Source of the DNA: Haloferax massiliensis
GTDB lineage: Archaea > Halobacteriota > Halobacteria > Halobacteriales > Haloferacaceae
Length of the DNA: 64,000 nt
Direction: 5' to 3'
Assembly (NCBI RefSeq): GCF_001368915.1
Contig: NZ_CSTE01000002.1
Coordinates: forward strand, 1,186,497-1,250,496
In this document: one piece after another, positions 41,487-52,180 of the stretch
Layout of the letters: every line of letters begins with the position of its first letter
Numbering within the stretch: the first letter of the stretch is position 1
Translations under genes and position numbers: made by a program
Notes under the pieces: generated by a model
What the model was told of the DNA's origin: nothing
The model's database searches: none
Seen by the model: only the letters and a program-made list of their open reading frames with translations

Positions 41487-43475
41487 TTACTCGTCTTCGA
41501 CCTGCCGCTGAATCGACTCGACGATCTCTGGGTTCCGCAGCGTCGTCGTGTCGCCGAGTTCCTCGCCGTTCGCTATCTCTTCGAGGAGGCGGCGCATAAT
41601 CTTACCAGACCGCGTCTTCGGCAGTTCGGGCGTGAACACGACCATCTCGGGGCGAGCGATTGGGCCGATGGCGTCCTCGACGCCCTCGATGATACGCTGT
41701 CGCATCTGGTCGTCTTCCTCCTGACCCTCCTCGGTGATGACGTAGGCGTAGACGGCCTCGCCTTTCACCTCGTGATTCCCGCCGACGACGGCGGCTTCGG
41801 CGACGCCCTCGACGCCCACGATGGCCGACTCGATTTCCATCGTCCCGAGGCGGTGGCCCGAGACGTTGATGACGTCGTCGACGCGACCGAGGATGGTGAT
41901 GTAGTCGTCGGCATCGATTTTCGCGCCGTCCTCGGGGAAGTAGACCCAGTCGTCGGGGTCGTTACTGTCCACGTCGGAGTACTCCTGCCAGTACTCCTGA
42001 ATGAACCGCTCGTCGTTGTTGTAGAGCGTCCGGAGCATCCCGGGCCACGGCCGGTTCACCGTGAGATAGCCCGCGCGCCCGGCGTCGACCCGCTCCCCGC
42101 TCGTATCGACGATTTGGGCGTCGATACCCGGCAGGGGCGGCCCGGCGGACCCCGGTTTCATCTTCTTGATGCCCGGCAGGGTCGTTATCATCATCCCGCC
42201 GGTCTCGGTCTGCCACCACGTGTCCACGACGGGGCAGTCCTCGTTGCCGATGTGCTTGTAGTACCACTTCCACGCGCGCGGGTTGATGGGTTCGCCGACC
42301 GTCCCGAGCAGGCGGAGACTCGACAGGTCGTGCTGTTCGGGGAACTTGCTGCCCCACTTCATGAACGCGCGAATCGCCGTCGGCGCGGTGTAGAAGATGT
42401 CGACCGCGTACTTCTCGATGATGTCCCACAGGCGGTCGCGGTCGGGGAAGTCGGGCGTCCCCTCGTACATCACCGTGGTCGTCCCGAGCGCCATCGGGCC
42501 GTAGACGATGTAGGAGTGACCGGTAATCCAGCCGATGTCGGCCGAGCACCAGTAGGTGTCTTCCTTCTCGATGTCGAGGACGGCGTGCGATGTCCACGCG
42601 GCGTACGCGAGGTAGCCGCCGGTGGTGTGTTTGACCCCCTTCGGTTGCCCCGTCGTCCCCGACGTGTACATCAGGAACAGCATGTCCTCGGCGTCGCGCT
42701 GGACGGGGTCGACGCGCTCGCCGGCGTGCTCGTCGAGGAGGTCGTCCCAGTCGTGCTGGTTGCCCTTCAGGTCGTGGCCGAAGCCGTCGTCGCCGAGGCG
42801 GTCGACGACGACCGTCGCGTCGACGCCGTGGTCGACGCCGTCGAGGCCCTCGTTGGCCTTGTCGAGGTGGTCGAGCGGGTCGCCGCGGCGGTAGTAGCCG
42901 TCGCAGGTGACGAGGAATCGGGAGTCCGCGGAGTTCATCCGCGTCGCCAGCGCGTCGGCCGAGAAGCCGCCGAAGACGACCGAGTGCGGCGCGCCGATGC
43001 GGGCACAGGCCAGCATGGCGATGGGGAGTTCCGGAATCATCGGCATGTAGAGCGTCACCACGTCGTCTTCCTCGACGCCGAGGTCGCGCAGGGCCGCCGC
43101 GAACTCGTTCACCTCGCGGTAGAGGTCCTGATAGGTGTAGGTCCGCGTCTCGCCGTGCTCGCCCTCCCACTTGATGGCGACGCGGTTCTTGTCCCCGTTT
43201 TCGACGTGGCGGTCCACGCAGTTGTACGAGACGTTGAGCTTGCCGCCCGTGAACCACTCGTAGAACGGCGGGTTCGAGTCGTCCAACACCTCGTCGTAGT
43301 CTTCGTCCCAGTCGAGCATCTCGGCCGCCCGCTCCCAACAGTCCGGCCAGTTCTCCTCGAACTCCTCGTAGACGGCCGGGTCGGAGACGTTCGCTTGCGC
43401 GACGAACTCCTCGGAGGGTTCGAACTCCTCTTGCTCGACCAGCCGTGCCTCCAGTTCGGTGTCTCCGTCTGCCAT
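41487..43475 (-). CDS. acs: Acetyl-CoA synthetase (acetate-CoA ligase, AMP-forming)
   Basis: 662 residues, the usual length. It has the Acs N-terminal domain (NVSDPAVYEEFEENWPDCWERAAEML, PFYEWFTGGKLNVSYNCVDRH), the P-loop LMYTSGTTGQPKGV near residue 265, DTWWQTETGGMMIT, the GRVDDVINVSGHRLGT motif, and the catalytic, acetylatable Lys in PKTRSGKIMRRLL. The enzyme activates acetate, and often propionate, for entry into central metabolism. It lies upstream of an AT-containing promoter stretch and is followed (same strand, upstream) by methylmalonyl-CoA mutase, together suggesting C2/C3 acid assimilation. Confidence 0.95.
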   Translation of the reverse strand: MADGDTELEARLVEQEEFEPSEEFVAQANVSDPAVYEEFEENWPDCWERAAEMLDWDEDYDEVLDDSNPPFYEWFTGGKLNVSYNCVDRHVENGDKNRVAIKWEGEHGETRTYTYQDLYREVNEFAAALRDLGVEEDDVVTLYMPMIPELPIAMLACARIGAPHSVVFGGFSADALATRMNSADSRFLVTCDGYYRRGDPLDHLDKANEGLDGVDHGVDATVVVDRLGDDGFGHDLKGNQHDWDDLLDEHAGERVDPVQRDAEDMLFLMYTSGTTGQPKGVKHTTGGYLAYAAWTSHAVLDIEKEDTYWCSADIGWITGHSYIVYGPMALGTTTVMYEGTPDFPDRDRLWDIIEKYAVDIFYTAPTAIRAFMKWGSKFPEQHDLSSLRLLGTVGEPINPRAWKWYYKHIGNEDCPVVDTWWQTETGGMMITTLPGIKKMKPGSAGPPLPGIDAQIVDTSGERVDAGRAGYLTVNRPWPGMLRTLYNNDERFIQEYWQEYSDVDSNDPDDWVYFPEDGAKIDADDYITILGRVDDVINVSGHRLGTMEIESAIVGVEGVAEAAVVGGNHEVKGEAVYAYVITEEGQEEDDQMRQRIIEGVEDAIGPIARPEMVVFTPELPKTRSGKIMRRLLEEIANGEELGDTTTLRNPEIVESIQRQVEDE

Positions 43476-43657
43476 AGTACGTGTTAACTACACCAATCCT
43501 CCATGATAAATCTATGTAGTCCCGCAGTCCGGACGGGGGCGTCATCAGCGGGCGGTCGCCGGGCCGTCGGTCGGTTACGAACCCCCGTCGACGCTCGTTT
43601 CCATCAACGAAAGGTCATGTCATCCCGGTCGGTGATGGCGGTACCGCGTCGGAGCCC

Positions 43658-45358
<1,701 letters not shown>

Positions 45359-45579
45359 GTCCACCAATCCGTATGGACGATGATTAAGGATTCGGGTCGG
45401 AGCCGGCCCGCTGGTCGGTTCGTCCCGGCCCCGAGGCTTCGACGCACAGACCATCGCACATATCACCCCCGGACCGCCTAGCCCTCGCCATGCACGACCG
45501 CGCGACAGCCACAGCGCGCCTCGACGCGGCGACTCAGCCCGCCGCAGGCCCCGACCCCGCGGGAGCCGAGCGCTGACCG

Positions 45580-47505
45580 ATGGCGCTTCTCACGCCCGAG
45601 ACGACCCGCTGGGTCGCCGCCGCGACGGCGCTCGTCTTCGTCCTCGCCAGCGTCTCCTTCGTCGTCCCCGCCTCCGGGTCCGTCTCGCCGGTCGCCTTCG
45701 ACGATACGGTCAAGACCGGCGGAACCTCTGTCGACGTTCGCACGGCGGAGGTCGAGGGATTCGAGGTCCCGCTCGCGCAGGTCCACTTCTCGCGGTACCG
45801 CTACATCATCGGCTACTACGACGTTCGCACGGCCGCCGCCGACGTGTCCACCCCCGAGAGCGCCCGGCAGTTCGGCGACCCGCTCGCGGTGTTCGTCACC
45901 GACTACGCGGCGGTCTCGCCCGACCTCGACGACGACGGCTACCTCAGAACCGAACACAACCGCAACCCCGGCTGGACGAGGGCGTCAGAGGCGTCGTTCG
46001 TCGTCGACTCCGGCGCGCGAGTTCCCTCCGGCCCCATCGCCGTCCCGTTTTCCGACGCCGACGCGGCGCGCTCGTTCGCGGACGCCCACGGCGGCGAAGT
46101 CGTCGATTGGGCGACGCTCCGCGACCGCGCCGGCGACCCGCTTTCGTCCCGCCTCGCCGCCTTCGAGTCGTCGGTCGCCGCCCACCGCGAGTGGGGGAAC
46201 CAGACCACCGCTGCGAGTGATGCGCTGTTCGACCGCCCCGTCTCGACCGTCGTCGGCGAGGACGCGCCGACCGTCGAAGCCGCGGTCGCCTCGGCCCCCG
46301 CGAACACGACCGTCTACGTCCCCGCGGGGACCTACTCGGTCGATGCGGTCGAACTGAACCGCTCGGTGACGCTCCGCGGTGCCGGAAGCGAGACGCGACT
46401 CGTCGGCGACGGAAACGGGAGCGTCGTCCGTCTCAGGGCCGACCGGAGCGCGGTCGGTGACCTCGCCATCTCCGGCGTCGGCGAGGTGGGGACACGACGG
46501 GTCCGCGCCCAAAACGAGTCCGTCGACTGGGACACCCGCGTCGAACTCGCCTACGGCCGCGGCGACGCCGGCGTCGTCCTCGACGGCGCGAACGAGTCGG
46601 CGGTCCGCGGGGTCGAAATCGACACGCCCGCGAGCGGTATCATCGCCCGCGAGAGCGCCGACAGCGTCGTCGACGATGTAACCGTCCGCGGGTCCGACGT
46701 GCCGTCCGACGGCTTCATGGGCGTCGTCCTCATCGGCGAGCGGGCGGTCGTCCAGGACTCGACGTTCCTCGGCGGCCGCGACGGCGTCTACACCCACCGC
46801 GCCGACGGGAGCGTCGTCCGCGGCAACCGCATGGAAGACGGGCGCTACGGCGTCCACCAGATGTACACCTCAGACGCGCTCGTCGCCGACAACGTCGTCC
46901 GCGGGGACCGCATCGGCGTCGTCCTCATGACCCGACCCGTCGGCAACCTCGTGGTCGGAAACGACGTGCGCGAGTCGGACTTCGGGTTCATGCCCGCCGG
47001 CAGCGACACCTACGTCGCAAACAACGTCTTCGCCGACAACGACTACGGCATGGACGTGAGCGGCGACCGACAGGTGTACGTCGGAAACGTCGTCGCCGGC
47101 AACGGCGTCGGCGTCCGCGGGAGTTCGACGTTCCCGACGAACGTCGTCGTCCGAAACGACATCGTCGACAACGACGTGCGCGTCGAGTCCTCGCTCGGCC
47201 CGATGCGGACGTGGACCGCCGGCGGCGCGGGCAACTACTGGGGCGCTCTCCCGCTCGAAGACGCCGACGGCGACGGCGTCTACGACCGGGCGTACCGGCC
47301 CTCCGGGCCGGTCGACGCCGAACTCGGCCGCGAACCCGGCGCGCTCGCGCTCTCGGAATCGCCCGCGATGCGCGCGCTCCGCCGCGCCCGCGACGCGGTG
47401 TCCGGGGTCCGCGGGTCCGGCGTGGTCGACGCCGCGCCCCGGACCGAGCCAGTTCGACCGGAGACGCTCGCCAGCCTGAACGCGACGGAGGAGACCGATG
47501 ACTGA
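45580..47505 (+). CDS. nosD: NosD-type periplasmic copper-processing beta-helix protein with NosL-like head
   Basis: 641 residues. An N-terminal helix (about 10-30) directs export. Residues about 45-190 resemble NosL: PLAQVHFSRYRYIIGYYDV, and PSGPIAVPFSDADAARSFADAHGGEVVDWATL, which matches the end of NosL, but the Cys/Met copper motif of NosL is absent. From about 225 a right-handed beta-helix of NosD type starts (TVEAAVASAPANTTVYVPAGTYSVD), with repeated NTV.GN turns up to NYWGA. NosD, with NosFY, helps assemble the copper centre of N2O reductase or deliver sulfur/copper outside the cell. It overlaps nosF by eight bases. Confidence 0.88.
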   Translation: MALLTPETTRWVAAATALVFVLASVSFVVPASGSVSPVAFDDTVKTGGTSVDVRTAEVEGFEVPLAQVHFSRYRYIIGYYDVRTAAADVSTPESARQFGDPLAVFVTDYAAVSPDLDDDGYLRTEHNRNPGWTRASEASFVVDSGARVPSGPIAVPFSDADAARSFADAHGGEVVDWATLRDRAGDPLSSRLAAFESSVAAHREWGNQTTAASDALFDRPVSTVVGEDAPTVEAAVASAPANTTVYVPAGTYSVDAVELNRSVTLRGAGSETRLVGDGNGSVVRLRADRSAVGDLAISGVGEVGTRRVRAQNESVDWDTRVELAYGRGDAGVVLDGANESAVRGVEIDTPASGIIARESADSVVDDVTVRGSDVPSDGFMGVVLIGERAVVQDSTFLGGRDGVYTHRADGSVVRGNRMEDGRYGVHQMYTSDALVADNVVRGDRIGVVLMTRPVGNLVVGNDVRESDFGFMPAGSDTYVANNVFADNDYGMDVSGDRQVYVGNVVAGNGVGVRGSSTFPTNVVVRNDIVDNDVRVESSLGPMRTWTAGGAGNYWGALPLEDADGDGVYDRAYRPSGPVDAELGREPGALALSESPAMRALRRARDAVSGVRGSGVVDAAPRTEPVRPETLASLNATEETDD

Positions 47506-48331
47506 CGAATCCACCACGATGCCGAACCGCGAACCCGCGACGACCGCCGAGACGGATTCCGCCGAATCGACGGGCGAGAACGCCGACGCCGACGCTGACC
47601 CAGAACCCGACCCGAACGCCGAGGGCGACCGGCCGGCCGTCGCCGCGACCGACCTCGGACACGCCTTCGGCGACCTGCGCGTCCTCGACGGCGTCTCGCT
47701 GTCGGTCGCGCCCGGCGAAATCGTCGCGCTCGTCGGCCCCAACGGCTCGGGGAAGTCCACGCTCTTACGGTTTCTCGCGCGTGTCCGCGCGCCCGACGAG
47801 GGGACCGTCACTCTATCCGGTCACGGCCACGCCCGCGTGGGCTACCTCCCGCAACAGCCCGGCTTCCGCGCCGGCTTCTCCGCGGCCGACACGCTCGAAT
47901 TCTACGCGCAGTTCGTAGACGAAGACGTGGACGTGGCCGGGGTGCTGGAGCGTGTCGGCCTCGCGGACGCCGCGGACCGCCGGGTGGGCGCGCTCTCCGG
48001 TGGGATGACGCGCCTGCTCGGCCTCGGGCGGGCGCTCGTCGGCGACCCGGCAGTGGTCGTCCTCGACGAGCCGGCAAGCGGCCTCGACCCCGGCATGGTC
48101 GAGCGGCTGTTCGGTATCGTCTCCGACCTCGCCGACGCGGGCGTCGCGGTCGTCCTCTCGTCGCACAACCTCGGCCCCGTCGAGCGGACCGCCGACCGCG
48201 TGGCCGTCCTCGACGGCGGGCGGTTCGTCGCCGACGGCGACCCGCGGGCGGTGGTCGAGTCGGTCGGCGCGGCGGACCTCCAGACCGCCTTCGGCGACCT
48301 CGTGGCGACCGAGGAGGTGACGGGCAGATGA
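47498..48331 (+). CDS. nosF: NosF-type ABC transporter ATP-binding protein
   Basis: 277-residue ATPase with an acidic, low-complexity N-terminal extension of about 45 residues. Walker A GPNGSGKSTLL (about residue 80), signature LSGGMTRLLGLGRAL, Walker B VVVLDEPASGLDPGMV, and switch His in VVLSSHNLG are intact. It belongs to the ABC-2/NosF branch that works with NosD and the membrane protein NosY. Its stop overlaps the nosY start by four bases (ATGA). As nosY is truncated, the transporter is probably not functional in this strain. Confidence 0.88.
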   Translation: MTDESTTMPNREPATTAETDSAESTGENADADADPEPDPNAEGDRPAVAATDLGHAFGDLRVLDGVSLSVAPGEIVALVGPNGSGKSTLLRFLARVRAPDEGTVTLSGHGHARVGYLPQQPGFRAGFSAADTLEFYAQFVDEDVDVAGVLERVGLADAADRRVGALSGGMTRLLGLGRALVGDPAVVVLDEPASGLDPGMVERLFGIVSDLADAGVAVVLSSHNLGPVERTADRVAVLDGGRFVADGDPRAVVESVGAADLQTAFGDLVATEEVTGR

Positions 48332-48866
48332 GCGTCGGCGACCTCGACGGCGTCGGCGACCTGTTCGCCATCGCGGCGCGCGAGCTTCGGACGGTCGTCA
48401 GAACCCCGGCGGTCGTCGCGCTCTCGGTCGTCTTCGCGCTGACCGTCGTCGCGGTCGCGGCCGCCGGGTCGGGCGCGCGCGGCGGCTACGTCCCGCTGGT
48501 GCTCGATTTGCTCCCGTTCGTGGAGGCGCTCGTCCCGCTTCTCGCGGTCGCGCTCTGCTACCGCGCGGTGCTGTCGGACCGCGAGTCGGGCGAACTCGAC
48601 GTGCTCCGCACGTTCGACGTGTCCCGACCGGCCTACGTCGGCGGCGTCTACCTCGGCCGGGGACTCGCGCTCGCGTTCGTCGTCTTCGGGTCGCTCCTCG
48701 CCGCGGGGGCGACCGTCCCGGTGCTCTCGCCGCCGGACCCGACGTTCCTCGCGCTGAACGAGGCCGCAGACTCGCCGGTCGCGTTCCTCCGATTTTCCGT
48801 CCTCGCGGTGCTGTTCGCCCTCGCGGTCGCGGCCGTCGCGCTCGCGGTCTCCGCCGCCGACCGCGG
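48328..48866 (+). pseudogene. nosY: nosY-type ABC permease, 3' half missing
   Basis: The first 178 or so codons read as an ABC-2/NosY permease: IAARELRTVVRTPAVVALSVVFALTVV, then FVEALVPLLAVALCYRAVLSDRESGELDVLRTFDVSRPAYVGGVYLGRGLALAFVVFG, the conserved NosY block. After LAVSAA (near 48866) the frame continues to 49350, but there it is only the opposite-strand reading of the flavin reductase gene. Intact NosY has about 260-280 residues and six helices; here the last two to three helices are gone. The gene was cut by a deletion that also removed the end of the convergent gene. Confidence 0.8.
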
Positions 48867-49215
48867 GGCCGACGCCGGGCCCGCCCGCGAGGACGACCAC
48901 GCGCGACTCGCCGTCGTAGTAGCTCCGCCCGAACGGCCCGGAAATCTCGACGTCGTCGCCGGCGACGAGCGAGTCGAGGTGCCGGCTGAACGGCCCGGCC
49001 TCCTCGGGGTCGATGCCGACGGTCACCTCGAAGGTGTCGCCGACGCCGGGCGACGACAGCGTGTAGAACCGCGCGTACGACTCGCCGTCGACCTCGGCGG
49101 AGAGCTTGACGAACTGGCCCGGCTCGGCCTCGAAGCCGTCCGGCGTCTCGAACTCGATGGCGACCGTGCCGGGACCGACGTCGCTGACCGCGGCGACGGT
49201 GACGATTGCGTCCAT
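48864..49215 (-). pseudogene. Ferredoxin/flavodoxin-NADP reductase-like oxidoreductase, 3' half missing
   Basis: From ATG 49215, about 117 codons encode the FAD-binding barrel of an FNR-type reductase: MDAIVTVAAVSDVGPGTVAI, the FAD motif ARFYTLSSP, GPFSRHLDSLVAGDDVEISGPFG, and the start of the NAD(P)-binding domain VVVLAGGPGVGPAVG. Right after this the sequence turns into the opposite strand of nosY and no NAD-domain features follow, although the frame stays open. Intact proteins are about 210-230 residues. The product would lack nearly all of the nicotinamide domain and be inactive as a reductase. Confidence 0.8.
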
Positions 49216-49519
49216 GCCTCCGGGTTGGTCGCAGGCTCACAAGGGCCTTGCCTTCCCGGACGCGCGCGCCGGGGGCGGGGCGAACCGCGTGAGCCGCCCG
49301 AACGGTGTGAACCGGAAATAATTGTCACGAGAGGGCGAAACACACCATGATTGGACATTCGTTCAGTAAAATGCCGCCCACACACCGTTTGGATAGACAA
49401 ATGGGGCTCAATAGCGATATATAAACTTGTTCGTGAGGTTTCTATCGGTTATCAGTACCGACGTTTAACACCAATTTTCAGAAGGCTTTTGACCCGGCTA
49501 TGGGTAGATTTCACCCAGC

Positions 49520-51280
49520 ATGCCTGCGGACTTCAACTGGGCCATCGGCGGCGAGGCTGGCGATGGCATAGACTCCACGGGGAAGATTTTCGCTCAGGCA
49601 CTCTCCCGGGCTGGACGCCACGTGTTCACCTCTAAGGACTTCGCTTCGCGAATCCGGGGCGGATACACGGCGTACAAGGTTCGGACTGCCATCGACCCCG
49701 TGCAGAGCGTCGTCGACAGACTCGACGTGCTCATCGCGCTCACACAACGAACAATCGACGAGAACCTCGACGAACTACACGAGGGCTCCGTCATCATCTA
49801 CGACGGCGACCGCTCCACCATGGCGGACGTCGAAATCCCCGAGGGAATGGTCGGGCTGGACATCCCCCTCAAGGCGCTCGCCGAGGAGGCGGGCGGCGCA
49901 ATCATGCGCAACGTCGTCGCGCTCGGCGCGGCGTGCGCCGTCGCGGACTTCCCCATCGAGAACCTCGACAGCGCGCTCCAGAAGCGCTTCGGCGGGAAGG
50001 GCGAGGCCATCGTCGAGAACAACAAGAAGGCGGCTCGCGCGGGACTCGAATACGTCCACGACGAGTACGACGTCGAGTTCGACTACGACCTCGAAACGAC
50101 CGACGAGGACTACGTGCTCATCAACGGCGACCAGGCCATCGGCATGGGCGCCATCGCCGCCGGCTGTCGCTTCTACGCCGGCTACCCCATCACGCCCGCG
50201 ACTGACGTGATGGAGTACCTCACCGGCCGCATCGAACGCTACGGCGGGCACGTCGTGCAGGCGGAAGACGAGCTCGCGGCCATCAACCTCGCGCTCGGTG
50301 CGGCGCGCGCCGGCGCGCGGTCGATGACCGCCACGTCCGGTCCGGGTATCGACCTGATGACCGAGACGTTCGGACTCGTCGCCACCTCCGAGACGCCGCT
50401 CGTCATCGTCGACGTGATGCGCTCGGGTCCCTCGACGGGGATGCCGACCAAGCAGGAACAGGGCGACCTCAACATGATGCTCTACGGCGGCCACGGCGAG
50501 ATTCCGCGGTTCGTCGTCGCGCCGACGAGCATCGACGAGTGCTTCTGGAAGACCGTCGAGGCGTTCAACTTCGCCGAGAAGTACCAGGTTCCGGTGTACG
50601 TCGCCGCCGACCTCGCGATGGCGGTCACGGAACAGACGTTCTCCCCCGAGACGTTCGACATGGACGAAGTCGAAATCGACCGCGGCAAGGTCGTCGACGA
50701 CGACTCCATCGACGAGTGGCTCGACGAGGAAGGTCGCTTCCAGCCGCACGCGCTCACCGACGACGGCGTCAGCCCGCGCGCGTTCCCCGGTACGGAACAG
50801 GGCGCGCACATGTCGACGGGGCTCGAACACGACGAGCTCGGTCGGCGGACCGAAGACCGGTCGATGCGCGTCGAGCAGGTCGACAAGCGCGACCGGAAGG
50901 TTGAGACCGCAAAGGAGACGGAAGACTTCTCGCCGCGCGAGTTCGGTGACGCCGACTCCGACACGCTCATCCTCTCGTGGGGCTCCAACGAGGGCGCGCT
51001 CATCGAGGCGCTCGACTTCCTCGAAGAAGACGGCATCGACGTTCGGTTCCTGTCGGTTCCGTACATGTTCCCGCGGCCGGACCTCACCGAGGAAATCGAG
51101 GCGGCAGACGAGGTCATCGTCGTCGAGTGTAACGCGACGGGGCAGTTCGCCAACGTCGTCGAGCACGACACATTGACCCGTGTCAAGCGCATTAACAAAT
51201 ACGACGGCGTCCGCTTCAAGGCGGACGAACTCGCAGACGAAATCAAAGCCACCCTCGACGCAGAGGAGGTCTCAGCATGA
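49520..51280 (+). CDS. korA: 2-oxoacid:ferredoxin oxidoreductase alpha subunit
   Basis: 586 residues with fused gamma and alpha parts. Residues 1-185 are the gamma domain (AIGGEAGDGIDSTGKIFAQALSRAG), and residues 195 onward the TPP pyrimidine-binding alpha domain (GCRFYAGYPITPATDVMEYL, then TATSGPGIDLMTET). The C-terminal transketolase-like domain begins near DTLILSWGSNEGAL. Together with KorB it oxidatively decarboxylates 2-oxoglutarate or other 2-oxoacids and reduces ferredoxin, replacing the dehydrogenase complex. The 169-base upstream space is AT-rich (gatatataaac near 49414; ggcttttgacc about 30 bases before the ATG). Confidence 0.94.
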   Translation: MPADFNWAIGGEAGDGIDSTGKIFAQALSRAGRHVFTSKDFASRIRGGYTAYKVRTAIDPVQSVVDRLDVLIALTQRTIDENLDELHEGSVIIYDGDRSTMADVEIPEGMVGLDIPLKALAEEAGGAIMRNVVALGAACAVADFPIENLDSALQKRFGGKGEAIVENNKKAARAGLEYVHDEYDVEFDYDLETTDEDYVLINGDQAIGMGAIAAGCRFYAGYPITPATDVMEYLTGRIERYGGHVVQAEDELAAINLALGAARAGARSMTATSGPGIDLMTETFGLVATSETPLVIVDVMRSGPSTGMPTKQEQGDLNMMLYGGHGEIPRFVVAPTSIDECFWKTVEAFNFAEKYQVPVYVAADLAMAVTEQTFSPETFDMDEVEIDRGKVVDDDSIDEWLDEEGRFQPHALTDDGVSPRAFPGTEQGAHMSTGLEHDELGRRTEDRSMRVEQVDKRDRKVETAKETEDFSPREFGDADSDTLILSWGSNEGALIEALDFLEEDGIDVRFLSVPYMFPRPDLTEEIEAADEVIVVECNATGQFANVVEHDTLTRVKRINKYDGVRFKADELADEIKATLDAEEVSA

Positions 51281-52140
51281 GCTCAAACGTCCGCTTCACC
51301 GACTTCAAGTCAGACAAACAACCGACCTGGTGTCCCGGCTGTGGGGACTTCGGGACGATGAACGGCATCATGAAAGCCCTCGCCAACTCCGGCACCGACC
51401 CCGACAACACGTTCATGGTCGCCGGTATCGGCTGTTCCGGGAAAATCGGGACGTACATGCACTCGTACGCCATCCACGGCGTCCACGGGCGCTCGCTCCC
51501 GGTCGCCGCCGGCGTCAAGCTGGCGAACCCCGACCTGACCGTCGTCGCCGCCGGCGGCGAGGGTGACGGCTACTCCATCGGCGCGGGCCACTTCATCCAC
51601 GCCGTCCGCCGCAACGTGGACATGGCCTACACCGTCATGGACAACCGCATCTACGGTCTCACCAAGGGACAGGCCTCGCCGACCTCGCGCGAGGACTTCG
51701 AGACCTCGACGACCCCCGAAGGGCCCCAGCAGCCCCCGGTCAACCCGCTCGCGCTGTCGCTGGCCGCCGGCGGCACGTTCATCGCGCAGTCGTTCGCGAC
51801 GGACCACAAGCGCCACGCGGAAATCGTCCAAGAAGCCATCGAGCACGACGGCTTCGGCTTCGTGAACGTGTTCAGTCCCTGTGTCACGTTCAACGACGTG
51901 GACACCTACGACTACTTCCGCGACAACCTCGTTGACCTCGCGGACACCGACCACGACCCGACCGACTACGACGCGGCCAAAGAGAAGATTCTCGACTCGT
52001 CGAAGGAGTACGAGGGCATCATCTACAAGGACGAGAGCTCCGTCTCCTACGAGGAGAAGTTCGGCGTCGACCAGAACATGTCGGACATCCCGTCGGGCGC
52101 GCCCGACGACGCGATGGACCTCGTCCGCGAGTTCTACTAA
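51277..52140 (+). CDS. korB: 2-oxoacid:ferredoxin oxidoreductase beta subunit
   Basis: 287 residues. TWCPGCGDFGTMNGIMKAL is the beta-subunit start, with one of the Cys pair. TPP/Mg binding is visible as GGEGDGYSIGAGHFIHAVRRN and DNRIYGLTKGQASPTS, and SPCVTFNDVDTYDYF follows with the family Cys. Halobacterial KorB works with fewer clusters than bacterial five-subunit enzymes, and only Cys residues near the start and SPC motif are seen here. The ATG overlaps the korA stop by four bases. Confidence 0.95.
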   Translation: MSSNVRFTDFKSDKQPTWCPGCGDFGTMNGIMKALANSGTDPDNTFMVAGIGCSGKIGTYMHSYAIHGVHGRSLPVAAGVKLANPDLTVVAAGGEGDGYSIGAGHFIHAVRRNVDMAYTVMDNRIYGLTKGQASPTSREDFETSTTPEGPQQPPVNPLALSLAAGGTFIAQSFATDHKRHAEIVQEAIEHDGFGFVNVFSPCVTFNDVDTYDYFRDNLVDLADTDHDPTDYDAAKEKILDSSKEYEGIIYKDESSVSYEEKFGVDQNMSDIPSGAPDDAMDLVREFY

Positions 52141-52180
52141 CGACGACCGCCGAACTCGCGGTCGACGCCGCGCCGCCCGC

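Noticed and set aside
45490-45576. 28-codon frame ending three bases before nosD
   Set aside because: It is Ala/Pro/Arg-rich with no membrane or signal feature; probably chance, though a leader peptide cannot be ruled out.
48328-49350. A 340-residue NosY 'fusion protein'
   Set aside because: Only the first 178 residues resemble NosY. The remainder is the reverse reading of the flavin reductase gene, so it is better explained as a junction than as a designed fusion.
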